Of a stretch of 64,000 bases of DNA, positions 1 through 7,587 are shown in pieces. Origin of the DNA: Streptacidiphilus fuscans. Its GTDB lineage: Bacteria; Actinomycetota; Actinomycetes; Streptomycetales; Streptomycetaceae. The position numbers were made by a program, and so were the translations under genes. The stretch covers positions 167,067 to 231,066 of the forward strand of contig NZ_JADPRT010000014.1 of the NCBI RefSeq assembly GCF_015690355.1, written 5' to 3'. The notes beneath the pieces were generated by a model. It made no database searches. It had not been told where the DNA came from and worked only from the letters and a program-made list of their open reading frames with translations. Within the stretch, counting starts at the first letter, position 1, and the number at the start of each line of letters is the position of its first letter.

Positions 1-457
1 TGCCGGTCAGGGTGTTGAGCAGGCCAAGGTGCATCAGGATCTGGTACTGCGGCAGCAGGTAGACCTGGCTCGGCACCATCAGCACCGCGAGCAGCAGCAG
101 GAACAGCGCGTTGCGCCCCGGAAACCGCAACCGCGCGAAGGCGTAGGCGGCCATCGAGCAGAACAGCAGCTGCGCCGCGACCCGGACCACGGTGATCAGT
201 ACGGTGTTCAGGAACTGCCGCAGGAACGGCATGCTGCTGAACACCTCGGAGTAGTTGGACCAGCGCCAGCCGGGCACGAAGTCCGGTGGCACGCTGGTCG
301 CCTGACCCAGCGTCTGCAACGAGGTCAGCAACTGCCAGAAGAACGGGGCGACCATCGCCGCCGCGCCGATCGCCAGCACGACATGGACGGGCCAGAGCCG
401 CTGCCCACCCACCTGCGGCCTGCTCACACGCAGCCGACTCACATCCGGCCTACTCAT
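1..457 (-). CDS. Carbohydrate ABC transporter permease, MalG type (3' end beyond window)
   Basis: Second inner-membrane permease of a binding-protein-dependent sugar importer. About 152 N-terminal residues are visible. A basic leader is followed by a hydrophobic segment (about residues 22-42), a periplasmic loop rich in Trp and Phe ending in a YSEVF stretch, and two further hydrophobic stretches, the usual opening of the CUT1 MalG/AraQ family. The ATG at 457 overlaps the stop of the upstream permease gene (450) by 8 bases, so translation is probably coupled. The EAA loop and stop codon lie outside the window. With the neighbouring binder and permease it forms an importer next to an alpha-galactosidase, so alpha-galactosides are the likely cargo (inference). 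No ATPase gene is visible; it may lie beyond the edge or be a shared MsiK-type subunit. Confidence 0.9.
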   Translation of the reverse strand, partial: MSRPDVSRLRVSRPQVGGQRLWPVHVVLAIGAAAMVAPFFWQLLTSLQTLGQATSVPPDFVPGWRWSNYSEVFSSMPFLRQFLNTVLITVVRVAAQLLFCSMAAYAFARLRFPGRNALFLLLLAVLMVPSQVYLLPQYQILMHLGLLNTLTG

Positions 458-1454
458 AGTGCACCCACTTCTTCTGCAGCCGGAACTGGACGGCGGTGAG
501 CACCAGCAGCACCGCCATCAGCACGACCGCGATCGCGCAGCCCATCCCCTGCTGGTTGTCGAGGAAGACGTCCTCGTAGAAGAGGTAGGCGATGGTCTTG
601 CTGTCGGCGAGAGCCGGGTTGGACCGGCCCAGCATCATCAGCACGGTGTCGAACATCTGCAGGCCGCCGATGACCGTCAGCACCGAGACGAAGAAGATGC
701 TCGGGCTGAGCAGCGGCAGCGTGATCGAGAAGAACTGCCGGATCCGGCCCGCGCCGTCGAGCTCCGCCGCCTCGTAGTAGTGGCGCGGAATGCCCTTGAG
801 CCCGGCCGCGAAAATGATCATGTTGTAGCCGAGGCTGGCCCAGATCCCGACCACGGCCATCGCGTAGACGGTGAACCTGGGGTCGGAGACCCAGTGCGGG
901 CCGTGGATGCCGACCAGCGACAGCAGGTAGTTGATCAGGCCGTAGTCGCCGTTGTAGAGCCAGCGCCACACCATCGCCACGGCGGCCGGCATGCTGACCA
1001 CCGGCAGGAAGTAGAGCGTGCGGTAGAGCCCGACGCTGCGCCCGCGCACCTGGTTGAGCAGCGCGGCGCAGACGATGGAGAACGGGATCGACAGCAGCAT
1101 CAGCAGCGAGTACAGCACCGTGTTCCAGGCCGCCTTGGGCAGCTGCGGATCACTCAGGAACGCACGGTAGTTGGCGAACCCGACCCACTGCTGACCGCCG
1201 AAGACGCCCCAGCTGGTGAAGCTGTAGTAGCAGGACTGGACGATCGGCCACACGTAGAACACGGCGAGCCCGGCGACCAGCGGCAGGATCATCAGGTAGC
1301 CCCAGATCCACTCCCGCGGATGCCCGTGCTGCTCGCCGATCCGGAGGCCGAACCGACGGCCCGAGCGGCGACCCGAGCGACCCGTGCCGGGCTGGCGGCC
1401 CGCTCCTGACCGGCGACGCGTGCCGGGACGACTCTGCACGAGGGCCACGGTCAC
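450..1454 (-). CDS. Carbohydrate ABC transporter permease, MalF type
   Basis: Membrane permease of 334 residues for a sugar ABC importer. The first 50 residues are rich in Arg and Gly. Six hydrophobic segments follow, and the conserved EAA loop is clear around residues 227-247 (YYEAAELDGAGRIRQFF), the contact with the transporter ATPase. The same frame stays open far upstream through the binder gene, but that part reads as a low-complexity shadow. The chosen GTG at 1454 overlaps the binder stop as GTGA, which is typical of coupled sugar-transport operons. Order in the operon is binder, this permease, MalG-type permease. Substrate by context: alpha-galactosides (inference). Confidence 0.93.
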   Translation of the reverse strand: MTVALVQSRPGTRRRSGAGRQPGTGRSGRRSGRRFGLRIGEQHGHPREWIWGYLMILPLVAGLAVFYVWPIVQSCYYSFTSWGVFGGQQWVGFANYRAFLSDPQLPKAAWNTVLYSLLMLLSIPFSIVCAALLNQVRGRSVGLYRTLYFLPVVSMPAAVAMVWRWLYNGDYGLINYLLSLVGIHGPHWVSDPRFTVYAMAVVGIWASLGYNMIIFAAGLKGIPRHYYEAAELDGAGRIRQFFSITLPLLSPSIFFVSVLTVIGGLQMFDTVLMMLGRSNPALADSKTIAYLFYEDVFLDNQQGMGCAIAVVLMAVLLVLTAVQFRLQKKWVHYE

Positions 1455-2719
1455 CCCTTCGCCAGGTGGGCGTTCATGGAGGACGTCAGCTGCTGGGCGC
1501 CGGCGGTAAGGCTCAGCTTGCCGGCCCAGATCTGGTCCAGGATGTTCTGGTTGTCGTTGATCCACGGCATGCTGTCGCTGGAGACCGGGTACGGCACGGC
1601 GTACTTCAGCTCGTCGACGAAGGTCTGCAGGTGGTACTGCGGCGTCGACTTGACCCAGTCCCCGGCGAGGCCCTGGTACGCGGGGATGACCGCGCCGCTG
1701 GCCGCCTGGATCTGGTTGGCCTGCTCGCCGCCGAGGAACTTGACGAACTGCCAGGCAGCGGCGGCGTGCTGGGTCTTGGCGTAGATGACGTTGGCCAGAC
1801 CGTTGATGACGGTCGCGTTGCCGTTCGGTCCGGCGGGCAGCGGCGCGACGTCGGCGTCCAGGCCGGGGGCGTTCTTGTAGGTCGGCATGTCCCAGTCGCC
1901 GTCCGTGAACATCGCCACCTTGCCGGAGGCGAACAGCTGGGACGGGTCGGTGTCCGTCATCTGCTGGGCGGTGGGCGAGGTGTGGTACTTGGTGATGAAG
2001 TCCAGCGCGTACTGGAGTCCGGCGAGGGTCTTGGCGCCGTCGAGCTCGGAGGACTTCTTGTCGGCGGAGATGACGCCGCCACCGGCCTGGTAGATGTCGT
2101 TGTAGAGGTTCTCCTGCGTCCAGTCCGGCGAGGCGATGCCCCAGACACCCTTGCCGGGGTTGGTCAGCTTCTTGGACGCGTCGATGACGTCCTGCCAGGT
2201 CCAGCCCGCGGTCGGGTACTTCACTCCGGCGGCGTCGAAGAGCTTCTTGTTGTACCAGAGCCCGATGGTGTCGAAGTCCTTCGGCATGCCGTACTGCTTG
2301 CCGTCGATGGTGTAGATCGAGTTCAGCGAGGCCGGGAACGGCTTGTTGTCGAAGCCCGACTGGTCCGAGAGCGGCAGCAGTTGGCCCTGCCCGCCGTAGA
2401 GGCCGATCTGGGTGGTGCTCATCCAGAAGACGTCCGGGGCGGTGCCGGAGGCGGCCTCGGTCTGCAGCTTGGTCCAGTAGTCCGCGACAGGCGTCAGCTC
2501 GATGTCGACGGTGATGTTGGGGTGGAGCTTCTCGAAAGCGGTGGCGATCTGCTGCATCGCGGGCTTCTGGTTGGCGTCCCAGATGCCGTAGGTGAGGGTG
2601 ACCGGGCCGGAGCTGTTGCCGCCGGAACCCGAGGCTGAGGACGAGCAGGCGGAGACGCAGGCCACGAGCGCCGCGGCGCAGACCAGCGCCGAGGCCTTTC
2701 CGGCGATCTTCGATCCCAT
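1451..2719 (-). CDS. Extracellular sugar-binding lipoprotein of ABC importer
   Basis: Solute-binding protein of 422 residues, family 1 (MalE-like). The start at 2719 gives a compact lipoprotein signal peptide with the lipobox VSAC and the lipidated Cys at about residue 25, followed by a Ser/Gly linker; an upstream in-frame ATG at 2779 would add a tail that spoils the signal peptide. The mature part carries the family pattern: LTYGIWD strand, TEAASGTAPDVFW, a central GLWYNKKLF segment and FVKFLGGEQA near the C terminus. It delivers the sugar to the two permeases encoded immediately downstream. It is the first gene of the transport operon, and about 230 bases separate it from the ROK regulator upstream. 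Confidence 0.93.
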   Translation of the reverse strand: MGSKIAGKASALVCAAALVACVSACSSSASGSGGNSSGPVTLTYGIWDANQKPAMQQIATAFEKLHPNITVDIELTPVADYWTKLQTEAASGTAPDVFWMSTTQIGLYGGQGQLLPLSDQSGFDNKPFPASLNSIYTIDGKQYGMPKDFDTIGLWYNKKLFDAAGVKYPTAGWTWQDVIDASKKLTNPGKGVWGIASPDWTQENLYNDIYQAGGGVISADKKSSELDGAKTLAGLQYALDFITKYHTSPTAQQMTDTDPSQLFASGKVAMFTDGDWDMPTYKNAPGLDADVAPLPAGPNGNATVINGLANVIYAKTQHAAAAWQFVKFLGGEQANQIQAASGAVIPAYQGLAGDWVKSTPQYHLQTFVDELKYAVPYPVSSDSMPWINDNQNILDQIWAGKLSLTAGAQQLTSSMNAHLAKG

Positions 2720-2863
2720 GGTTCGGTCCCATCGGTCGGTGCGGGGAGGTGGGGTGGTGACGGGACAGTAGCCGAGCATTTATGCGAAGAACTAGCGTTA
2801 ATTGAGCAGGACTGCGCAGCCGAGACCGGAACGTGACATTCCCGTGACCCTACTCGGGGGTCA

Positions 2864-2884
2864 TTACGCAAGTTGTTGACGTAA
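2864..2884. promoter_or_regulatory. Inverted repeat upstream of the sugar importer operon
   Basis: The arms TTACG and CGTAA enclose an 11-base spacer that holds a smaller CAAGTTG palindrome. The site lies about 145-165 bases ahead of the binder gene, in the only sizeable gap between the ROK regulator and the operon it probably controls. An operator for that ROK protein is a reasonable inference, but the match is short and no core promoter is convincing nearby. Confidence 0.35.
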
Positions 2885-2949
2885 AACTCGGCGCAGAGCT
2901 CAACACAGTGCCTGTCGGAACGCCCGCCAGAACGCCTGCCGGAGCCGCG

Positions 2950-4098
2950 TCAGGACGCGAAGAGCCGCCGCTCGGCCTCGTTCAGCCCGTACCGGACCGC
3001 GCCCAGGCAGACCGCGTCCGCGCCCAGCTCCGAGACCGCGACGTCCGGCGGGTAGAGGCAGACCGCACCCAGGTAGTCCCGGATCGGCGCGGTGATCCAC
3101 TCCCCCGCCTGGGCCAGGGATCCGCCGATCACCACCAGCTCGGGGTCGAGCGGCGTCACCAGGGTCACCAGCGCCTCGGCCAGGCCGGTGGCGAAGGACT
3201 CGACGGCCGTGGCCGCCTCCGCGTCGCCCTCCTGGGCCCGCGCCAAGGCGAAGAGGGCCGCCTGGGAGGGCGCGCGCAGCTCACCGGGGTCCACGGCCAT
3301 GGCGTAGTCCATGACGTGCTGGAACGCGCGCCACCTGCTGTTGGGGTGGCCGCCCAGCTCCCCGGCCGCCGCGTGCGAGCCCCGGTACGGGACGCCGCCG
3401 AGCAGCATCCCCAGGCCGATCCGGCTGCCGCTGTGCAGGTAGAGCACGTCCGCGCGGCCGCGTGCGGCGCCGAGCCAGTGCTCGGCCAGCACCGCCAGCC
3501 GCATGTCGTTCTCGACCAGCACCGGCACCGCCAACCGCCGGGCCAGCTCCGCCTGGAGCGCCACGCCCGTCCAGTCGGCGAGCACCACGCTCTTGACCAC
3601 GCGGCCGTCGCCGTCGATCACGCCGGTGGTGCCGACGCCCACGGCGGTGAGGTCGCCGACGGTCAGTTCCGTCTCCAGCTCCGCCCGTGCGCACACGTCG
3701 GCCACCAGGGCCGCGACCGCGTCCAGCCGGTCCGCCGCCGGCAGGTCACGCGGCACGCCGACCGCACCGCGGCCGACGATCCGGCCGCGCAGGTCCGCGA
3801 CCATCACGGTGAGGTGCGCGGCGCCGATCCCGACGCCCGCGACATGGCCCACGGCCGCCCGGAAGGCGAACCGCCGGGCCGGTCGGCCGCGTAGCCCCTC
3901 GGCCGCGCCCGCCGCGTACTCCTCGGCCTGGCCCTCCCGGAGCAACGTCTCCATGATCGCCTCGGCGGTGGCCCGGGACACCCGCGCGGAGCGGGCCAGC
4001 TCGGCCAGCGTGGCGCTCTCGGTCCCGTGCAGGCCGCGCAGGATGGCGACCTGGTTCAACCGGCGCAGGAAACTCGCGTCACCGCTCTCCCGTGGCAC
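2950..4098 (-). CDS. ROK-family transcriptional repressor
   Basis: Sugar-responsive regulator of 382 residues. Residues about 10-75 form a winged helix-turn-helix (NQVAILRGLHG, then ARVSRATAEAIMETLLREG). The rest is a ROK sugar-kinase fold with AGVGIGAAHLTVMV, GVGTTGVIDGDG and a VLVENDMRLAVLAEHW segment. The ROK zinc cluster (CxCGxxGC) is absent: after GELGGHPNSRW there are no cysteines. The GTG at 4098 is preferred because AGGAGG sits six bases upstream; the longer frame from 4152 lacks a site. It lies directly upstream of the importer on the same strand and divergent from a sugar kinase, so it probably represses this locus and responds to the sugar or its phosphate (inference). Confidence 0.9.
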   Translation of the reverse strand: MPRESGDASFLRRLNQVAILRGLHGTESATLAELARSARVSRATAEAIMETLLREGQAEEYAAGAAEGLRGRPARRFAFRAAVGHVAGVGIGAAHLTVMVADLRGRIVGRGAVGVPRDLPAADRLDAVAALVADVCARAELETELTVGDLTAVGVGTTGVIDGDGRVVKSVVLADWTGVALQAELARRLAVPVLVENDMRLAVLAEHWLGAARGRADVLYLHSGSRIGLGMLLGGVPYRGSHAAAGELGGHPNSRWRAFQHVMDYAMAVDPGELRAPSQAALFALARAQEGDAEAATAVESFATGLAEALVTLVTPLDPELVVIGGSLAQAGEWITAPIRDYLGAVCLYPPDVAVSELGADAVCLGAVRYGLNEAERRLFAS

Positions 4099-4130
4099 GG
4101 ATCCTCCTGCTGTGTCGGCGGCCGATGTTG

Positions 4131-4136
4131 ATCCTA
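4131..4136 (-). promoter_or_regulatory. Possible -10 element of the ROK repressor gene
   Basis: On the minus strand the hexamer TAGGAT lies about 33 bases ahead of the chosen GTG. The -35 at the right distance is poor (GTCGAG), so this is a weak call. Confidence 0.3.
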
Positions 4137-4174
4137 AACGGTGCCTGACCATGCTCGACGGGTCCTGGCGGGCC

Positions 4175-4203
4175 TTGACGCTGCCGACGCCCGCTGATTA
4201 CGT
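4175..4203 (+). promoter_or_regulatory. Sigma-70-like promoter of the sugar kinase gene
   Basis: TTGACG at 4175-4180, a 17-base spacer and TTACGT at 4198-4203. The expected transcription start falls at about 4210-4212, on the GTG start codon itself. No ribosome binding site precedes that GTG, so the messenger may be leaderless, which is common in actinobacteria. Confidence 0.5.
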
Positions 4204-4211
4204 TCCGCCGG

Positions 4212-5159
4212 GTGACCCGACCAACAGGAGACGTGCTGGCCCTGGAGATCGCCGGGGACCGGATCGAGGCAGGCGTGCTCGGCGAGGACGGATCCTGGCG
4301 GCACCGGGAGAGCCGTCCCAGCGACAGCGCGCTCGGCTCGGACGCCGTCATCGACGCGCTGGTCGACTGCGCGACCGAGCTGACGCGGCGCTACGCCCCG
4401 GTCGCGGCGGGCGTCGCGGTGCCGGGGATCGTCGACGAGCGCACCGGCCTCGCCGTCTTCTCCGCCCACCTGCACTGGCGCAACCTGCCGCTGCCGAGCT
4501 GGCTGGCCGACGAGCTGGGCATCCCGGTCGCCTTCGGGCACGACGTGCGCGCGGCCGCGCTGGCGGAGGCGCAGTTCGGCGCGGGGCAGGGCTCGCGCTC
4601 ACTGCTGCTGCTCTCCCTCGGCGCGGGCGTCGCCTCGGCGGCGGTGCTGGACGGACGCGTCCTCATCGGCGGGCAGGGACGGGCAGGTGAACTCGGCCAT
4701 CTTGTCGTGCGTCCTGACGGACCGTCATGTCCTTGCGGCGGACGGGGCTGCGTGGAGGCACTGGCCTCGACGACCGCGCTTTTCGGCCGCTACCGCGCAA
4801 CCTCCGGCACGACGGCCGAGGCAGCAGCCGACGCGGCCGGCGTCGTCGACGCGGCGGAGGTGGTCCGCCGGGCGCACGACGGCGACCCGGTCGCCGCCGC
4901 CGTCTGGCGGGAGGCCGTCGAGGCGCTGGCCGAGGCGCTGCGCGCGGCCGTGGTGGTGCTCGACCCCAAACGCGTCGTGCTGGGCGGCCACTTCGCCGAG
5001 GCGCTCCGGCGCGCGCAGGTGCTGCCGCAGGTCTGCGCGGACCTGTCCGCCGCCCTCGCCGAGCGGCTCACCGTCCAGACCCCGCCCGCCCTCGTGCCCA
5101 CCACGCTGCACGGCCAGGCGGGTTGCCTCGGCGCGGCGCTGCTCGCCCGGCGTGGGTGA
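4212..5159 (+). CDS. ROK-family sugar kinase (glucokinase-like)
   Basis: Cytoplasmic protein of 315 residues resembling ROK glucokinases or fructokinases. The zinc signature is intact (CPCGGRGCVEA), as is the preceding GELGHLVV segment that contacts sugar, and the catalytic region reads GHDVRAAALAE with the Asp kept. The N-terminal phosphate-binding motif, normally DxGGT, is degenerate here (ALEIAGDRIEAGVL), so catalytic activity is not assured. It would phosphorylate the hexose released by the nearby alpha-galactosidase, or act as a sensor (both inference). It is divergent from the ROK repressor. The start is the GTG at 4212; another GTG at about 4230 lies too close to its AGGAG to be convincing. 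Confidence 0.82.
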   Translation: MTRPTGDVLALEIAGDRIEAGVLGEDGSWRHRESRPSDSALGSDAVIDALVDCATELTRRYAPVAAGVAVPGIVDERTGLAVFSAHLHWRNLPLPSWLADELGIPVAFGHDVRAAALAEAQFGAGQGSRSLLLLSLGAGVASAAVLDGRVLIGGQGRAGELGHLVVRPDGPSCPCGGRGCVEALASTTALFGRYRATSGTTAEAAADAAGVVDAAEVVRRAHDGDPVAAAVWREAVEALAEALRAAVVVLDPKRVVLGGHFAEALRRAQVLPQVCADLSAALAERLTVQTPPALVPTTLHGQAGCLGAALLARRG

Positions 5160-5175
5160 GCGCGCTGAGCATATG

Positions 5176-5194
5176 CACTGATGGCCGATCAGTG
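5176..5194. promoter_or_regulatory. Inverted repeat between kinase and alpha-galactosidase genes
   Basis: The arms CACTGAT and ATCAGTG (perfect, 7 bp) surround a 5-base spacer. There is no T-run, so it looks more like a repressor site ahead of the alpha-galactosidase than a terminator. It sits 22 bases upstream of a plausible -35 hexamer. Confidence 0.45.
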
Positions 5195-5215
5195 ATGCTT
5201 GTTTCTACGGGGTTC

Positions 5216-5245
5216 TTGTCAAATCTGCTCAGTTTCCCCTACAAC
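5216..5245 (+). promoter_or_regulatory. Possible promoter of the alpha-galactosidase gene
   Basis: TTGTCA at 5216-5221 and TACAAC at 5240-5245 are separated by 18 bases. The expected start of transcription lies about 30 bases before the chosen GTG. Confidence 0.4.
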
Positions 5246-5282
5246 GGAGTGCCCGTACCCGAGATCCCGTGAGGTCGCTCCC

Positions 5283-7517
5283 GTGCCAGCTCGTGTACCA
5301 ACTCCCCTGCCCGCTCCCCTCTCCACTCCCCTGTCGCGACGTCTCCGTACAGCTCTCGCCTGCGCCTCGGCGCTGGCCACGGCTTCGTCCGGACTGCTGC
5401 TCGCGACCCCCGCCGTCGCCGCGGCTGCGCCCGCTCCCGCCACAACTGCCGCCACAACTGCCGCTGTAGGAACGGCTACTGCCACCACGCAGTACCCCGA
5501 CTACGCGCCGACCCCGCCCATGGGCTGGAACGACTGGTCGTACTACCAGTGCGGCATCAACGAGCAGACCATCCTCGGCAACGCCCGCGCCCTGGTCAGC
5601 ACCGGTCTGGCCAAGAAGGGCTTCGACACCGTCACCATCGACGACTGCTGGATGGCCCAGAACCGGGACGCCAAGGGAAACCTGGTCGCCAACCCCACCG
5701 AGTTCCCGCACGGCATGGCCTACATCGGTCAGCAACTCCACAAGCTGGGCCTGAAGTTCGGCATCTACGAAGACGCCGGTACGCAGACCTGCGGCGGCTT
5801 CCCCGGCTCGATGGGCCACTGGCAGCAGGACGCGAACCTCTTCGCCTCCTGGGGTGTCGACTACGTCAAGCTCGACGGCTGCAACGTGCCGACGCCGTCC
5901 GGCGAGACCGACGAGCAGGCGTACCACGCCACCTACGCGGCGATGAGCCAGGCGCTGCTCGACACGCACCGGCGGATCGTCTTCTCCATCTCCGCGCCCG
6001 CCTACTTCCAGGGCGAGTCGAACTGGAACCAGGTCATCGGCTGGTCCGCCCAGTTGGGCAACCTGTGGCGTGAGGGCGCGGACATCGCGCTCGGCCAGGA
6101 CACCGGCCCGGACAAGTGGGCCTCGATCGACTACAACTACAGCTACAACGTGGGCCTGGCCGGTCTCCAGCGGCCCGGCCGGTGGAACGACCCGGACTTC
6201 CTGCTCGCGGGCGACTCGGGGCTGACGCAGGACGAGATCCAGAGCCAGGTCTCGCTCTGGTCGATGATGGCCGCCCCGCTGATCTCCAGCACCGACCTGA
6301 CCCACCTTTCGCCCACCGCGCTCGACGTGCTGGGCAACAAGGACGTCATCGCGGTCGACCAGGACCGCCTCGGCGTCCAGGGCCGGATCGTCGCCCACGG
6401 CACCGGCTACGACGTGCTGGCCAAGCCGCTGGCCAACGGCGACCGCGCCGTCGCGCTGTTCAACTCCTCCGACGCGGCGCAGACGATCTCGGTCGCCGCG
6501 AAGACGGCAGGTCTTCCCAGCGCCAAGGCCTACCGCCTTACGGACCTGGTCACCAAGAAGGTCACCGAGACCACCGGCGCCATCTCCGCCGACGTGCCGC
6601 CGCACGCCACCGTCCTCTACCGCGTCGCCGCCGGAGCCGGGGCCGGTCTCGCGCCCGCAACGGCGATCACCTGGCATGACGTCAGCACTGCTGCCAAGCC
6701 GGGCACTTACCGGATCACGCTGGCCGACCACGGCTCGACGGCGCTGACCGGGGTCCGGTTGACGGTCGCCGCGCCCAAGGGCTGGACGGTCAGCCCGAGC
6801 GCGGCCTCCCTGCCGCGCGTCCCGGCGGGCGGCAGCGCCTCGGCCACGGTTCACCTCAGCGGGCCGACCCCCGCACCGGGCACGACGGTCACGCCGGTCA
6901 CCGCGACCGCGACCTACCGCGGCGGCGGTGTGGCGGGCCAGCAGACCGTGGTCCAGGTGGTCCCCTACCCGACCCTCGCCGCCGCCTTCGACAACGTCGG
7001 GGCCACCTCGGAGAGCGCCACCACGCCGGGCAACTTCGACGGCAGCGGCGACAGTTACTCCTCCGAGGCGCTGACCAAGGCCGGTGCCGCGCCCGGCGCG
7101 ACGGTCAACGCCAACGGCCTCAGCTTCGTCTGGCCGACCGCCGCTCCCGGCACGCCGGACAACGTCTCGGCCGACGGCCAGGAGATCACGTTGACCGGAC
7201 AGGGCTCCGCGCTCGGTTTCCTGGGCGCCGAGGCCGGGTTCGTCTCCGGCCCGGTCACCGTCACCTACACCGACGGGACCACCAGCACCGGCCAGTTGGG
7301 CTTCCCCAACTGGTGCTGCGCGCCGACCAACGCGTACGGGGCGCAGACCGCGTTCACTATGGACCACCGCAACACCCCGACCGGACCGGCCAACTACGGC
7401 ATCAGCTACGGCGTCTTCACCAACACCGTGCCGCTTCTGCCAGGGAAGACCGTCCGCTCGGTGACGCTGCCCGAGGAGCCCGCGATCCACATCTTCGGGA
7501 TCACCGTCAAGTCCTGA
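5283..7517 (+). CDS. Secreted alpha-galactosidase, GH27, with accessory C-terminal domains
   Basis: Enzyme of 744 residues that removes terminal alpha-galactose from melibiose, raffinose-type sugars or galactomannan outside the cell. A Sec signal peptide (two Arg, hydrophobic core, ATPAVAAA) is followed by an Ala/Thr linker. The GH27 barrel begins at TPPMGWNDW (about residue 80). The nucleophile is Asp198 in YVKLDGCN and the acid/base is Asp267 in WREGADI. After the barrel and an all-beta cap come a NEW3-like module (about residues 470-560) and a beta-sandwich resembling NPCBM (about 570-744). The GTG at 5283 is chosen for its GAGGT site and for a signal peptide of normal length. It fits the adjacent importer and ROK genes. 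Confidence 0.93.
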   Translation: MPARVPTPLPAPLSTPLSRRLRTALACASALATASSGLLLATPAVAAAAPAPATTAATTAAVGTATATTQYPDYAPTPPMGWNDWSYYQCGINEQTILGNARALVSTGLAKKGFDTVTIDDCWMAQNRDAKGNLVANPTEFPHGMAYIGQQLHKLGLKFGIYEDAGTQTCGGFPGSMGHWQQDANLFASWGVDYVKLDGCNVPTPSGETDEQAYHATYAAMSQALLDTHRRIVFSISAPAYFQGESNWNQVIGWSAQLGNLWREGADIALGQDTGPDKWASIDYNYSYNVGLAGLQRPGRWNDPDFLLAGDSGLTQDEIQSQVSLWSMMAAPLISSTDLTHLSPTALDVLGNKDVIAVDQDRLGVQGRIVAHGTGYDVLAKPLANGDRAVALFNSSDAAQTISVAAKTAGLPSAKAYRLTDLVTKKVTETTGAISADVPPHATVLYRVAAGAGAGLAPATAITWHDVSTAAKPGTYRITLADHGSTALTGVRLTVAAPKGWTVSPSAASLPRVPAGGSASATVHLSGPTPAPGTTVTPVTATATYRGGGVAGQQTVVQVVPYPTLAAAFDNVGATSESATTPGNFDGSGDSYSSEALTKAGAAPGATVNANGLSFVWPTAAPGTPDNVSADGQEITLTGQGSALGFLGAEAGFVSGPVTVTYTDGTTSTGQLGFPNWCCAPTNAYGAQTAFTMDHRNTPTGPANYGISYGVFTNTVPLLPGKTVRSVTLPEEPAIHIFGITVKS

Positions 7518-7541
7518 TCAAGTCCTGATCAGGTCCTGACC
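7509..7541 (+). repeat. Three tandem 11-bp repeats across the alpha-galactosidase stop codon
   Basis: The unit AAGTCCTGATC occurs at 7509-7519 and 7520-7530, then as AGGTCCTGACC at 7531-7541. The stop codon TGA lies in the first copy, so the unit repeats the stop codon and its context. Confidence 0.75.
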
Positions 7542-7587
7542 TGACGTACCGTCAGCGTGCCGGAGTTCTGCCCGTCAGAGCTCCGGC
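7541..7587. terminator. Hairpins between convergent genes (probable terminator)
   Basis: Two inverted repeats fill the convergent gap: CTGACG/CGTCAG with a 3-base loop at 7541-7555, and GCCGGAG/CTCCGGC at 7559-7587 with a 15-base loop reaching into the end of the amidohydrolase gene. Neither is followed by a strong T-run, so termination is likely but not certain. Confidence 0.45.

Noticed and set aside
450..2732. Apparent 760-residue fusion containing the MalF-type permease
   Set aside because: The N-terminal part is a shadow of the binder gene in another frame; GTG 1454 overlapping the binder stop gives a normal permease.
4718..4730. TGACGGACCGTCA palindrome inside the sugar kinase gene
   Set aside because: It lies in codons for a conserved Asp-Gly-Pro segment of the ROK zinc region, so it is probably coincidence despite matching the sequence at 23401.
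5229..7490. A long open frame on the minus strand opposite the alpha-galactosidase gene
   Set aside because: Its predicted sequence is rich in Arg, Gly and Asp with no recognisable domain and lies antisense to a clear enzyme gene. This is usual for GC-rich DNA.
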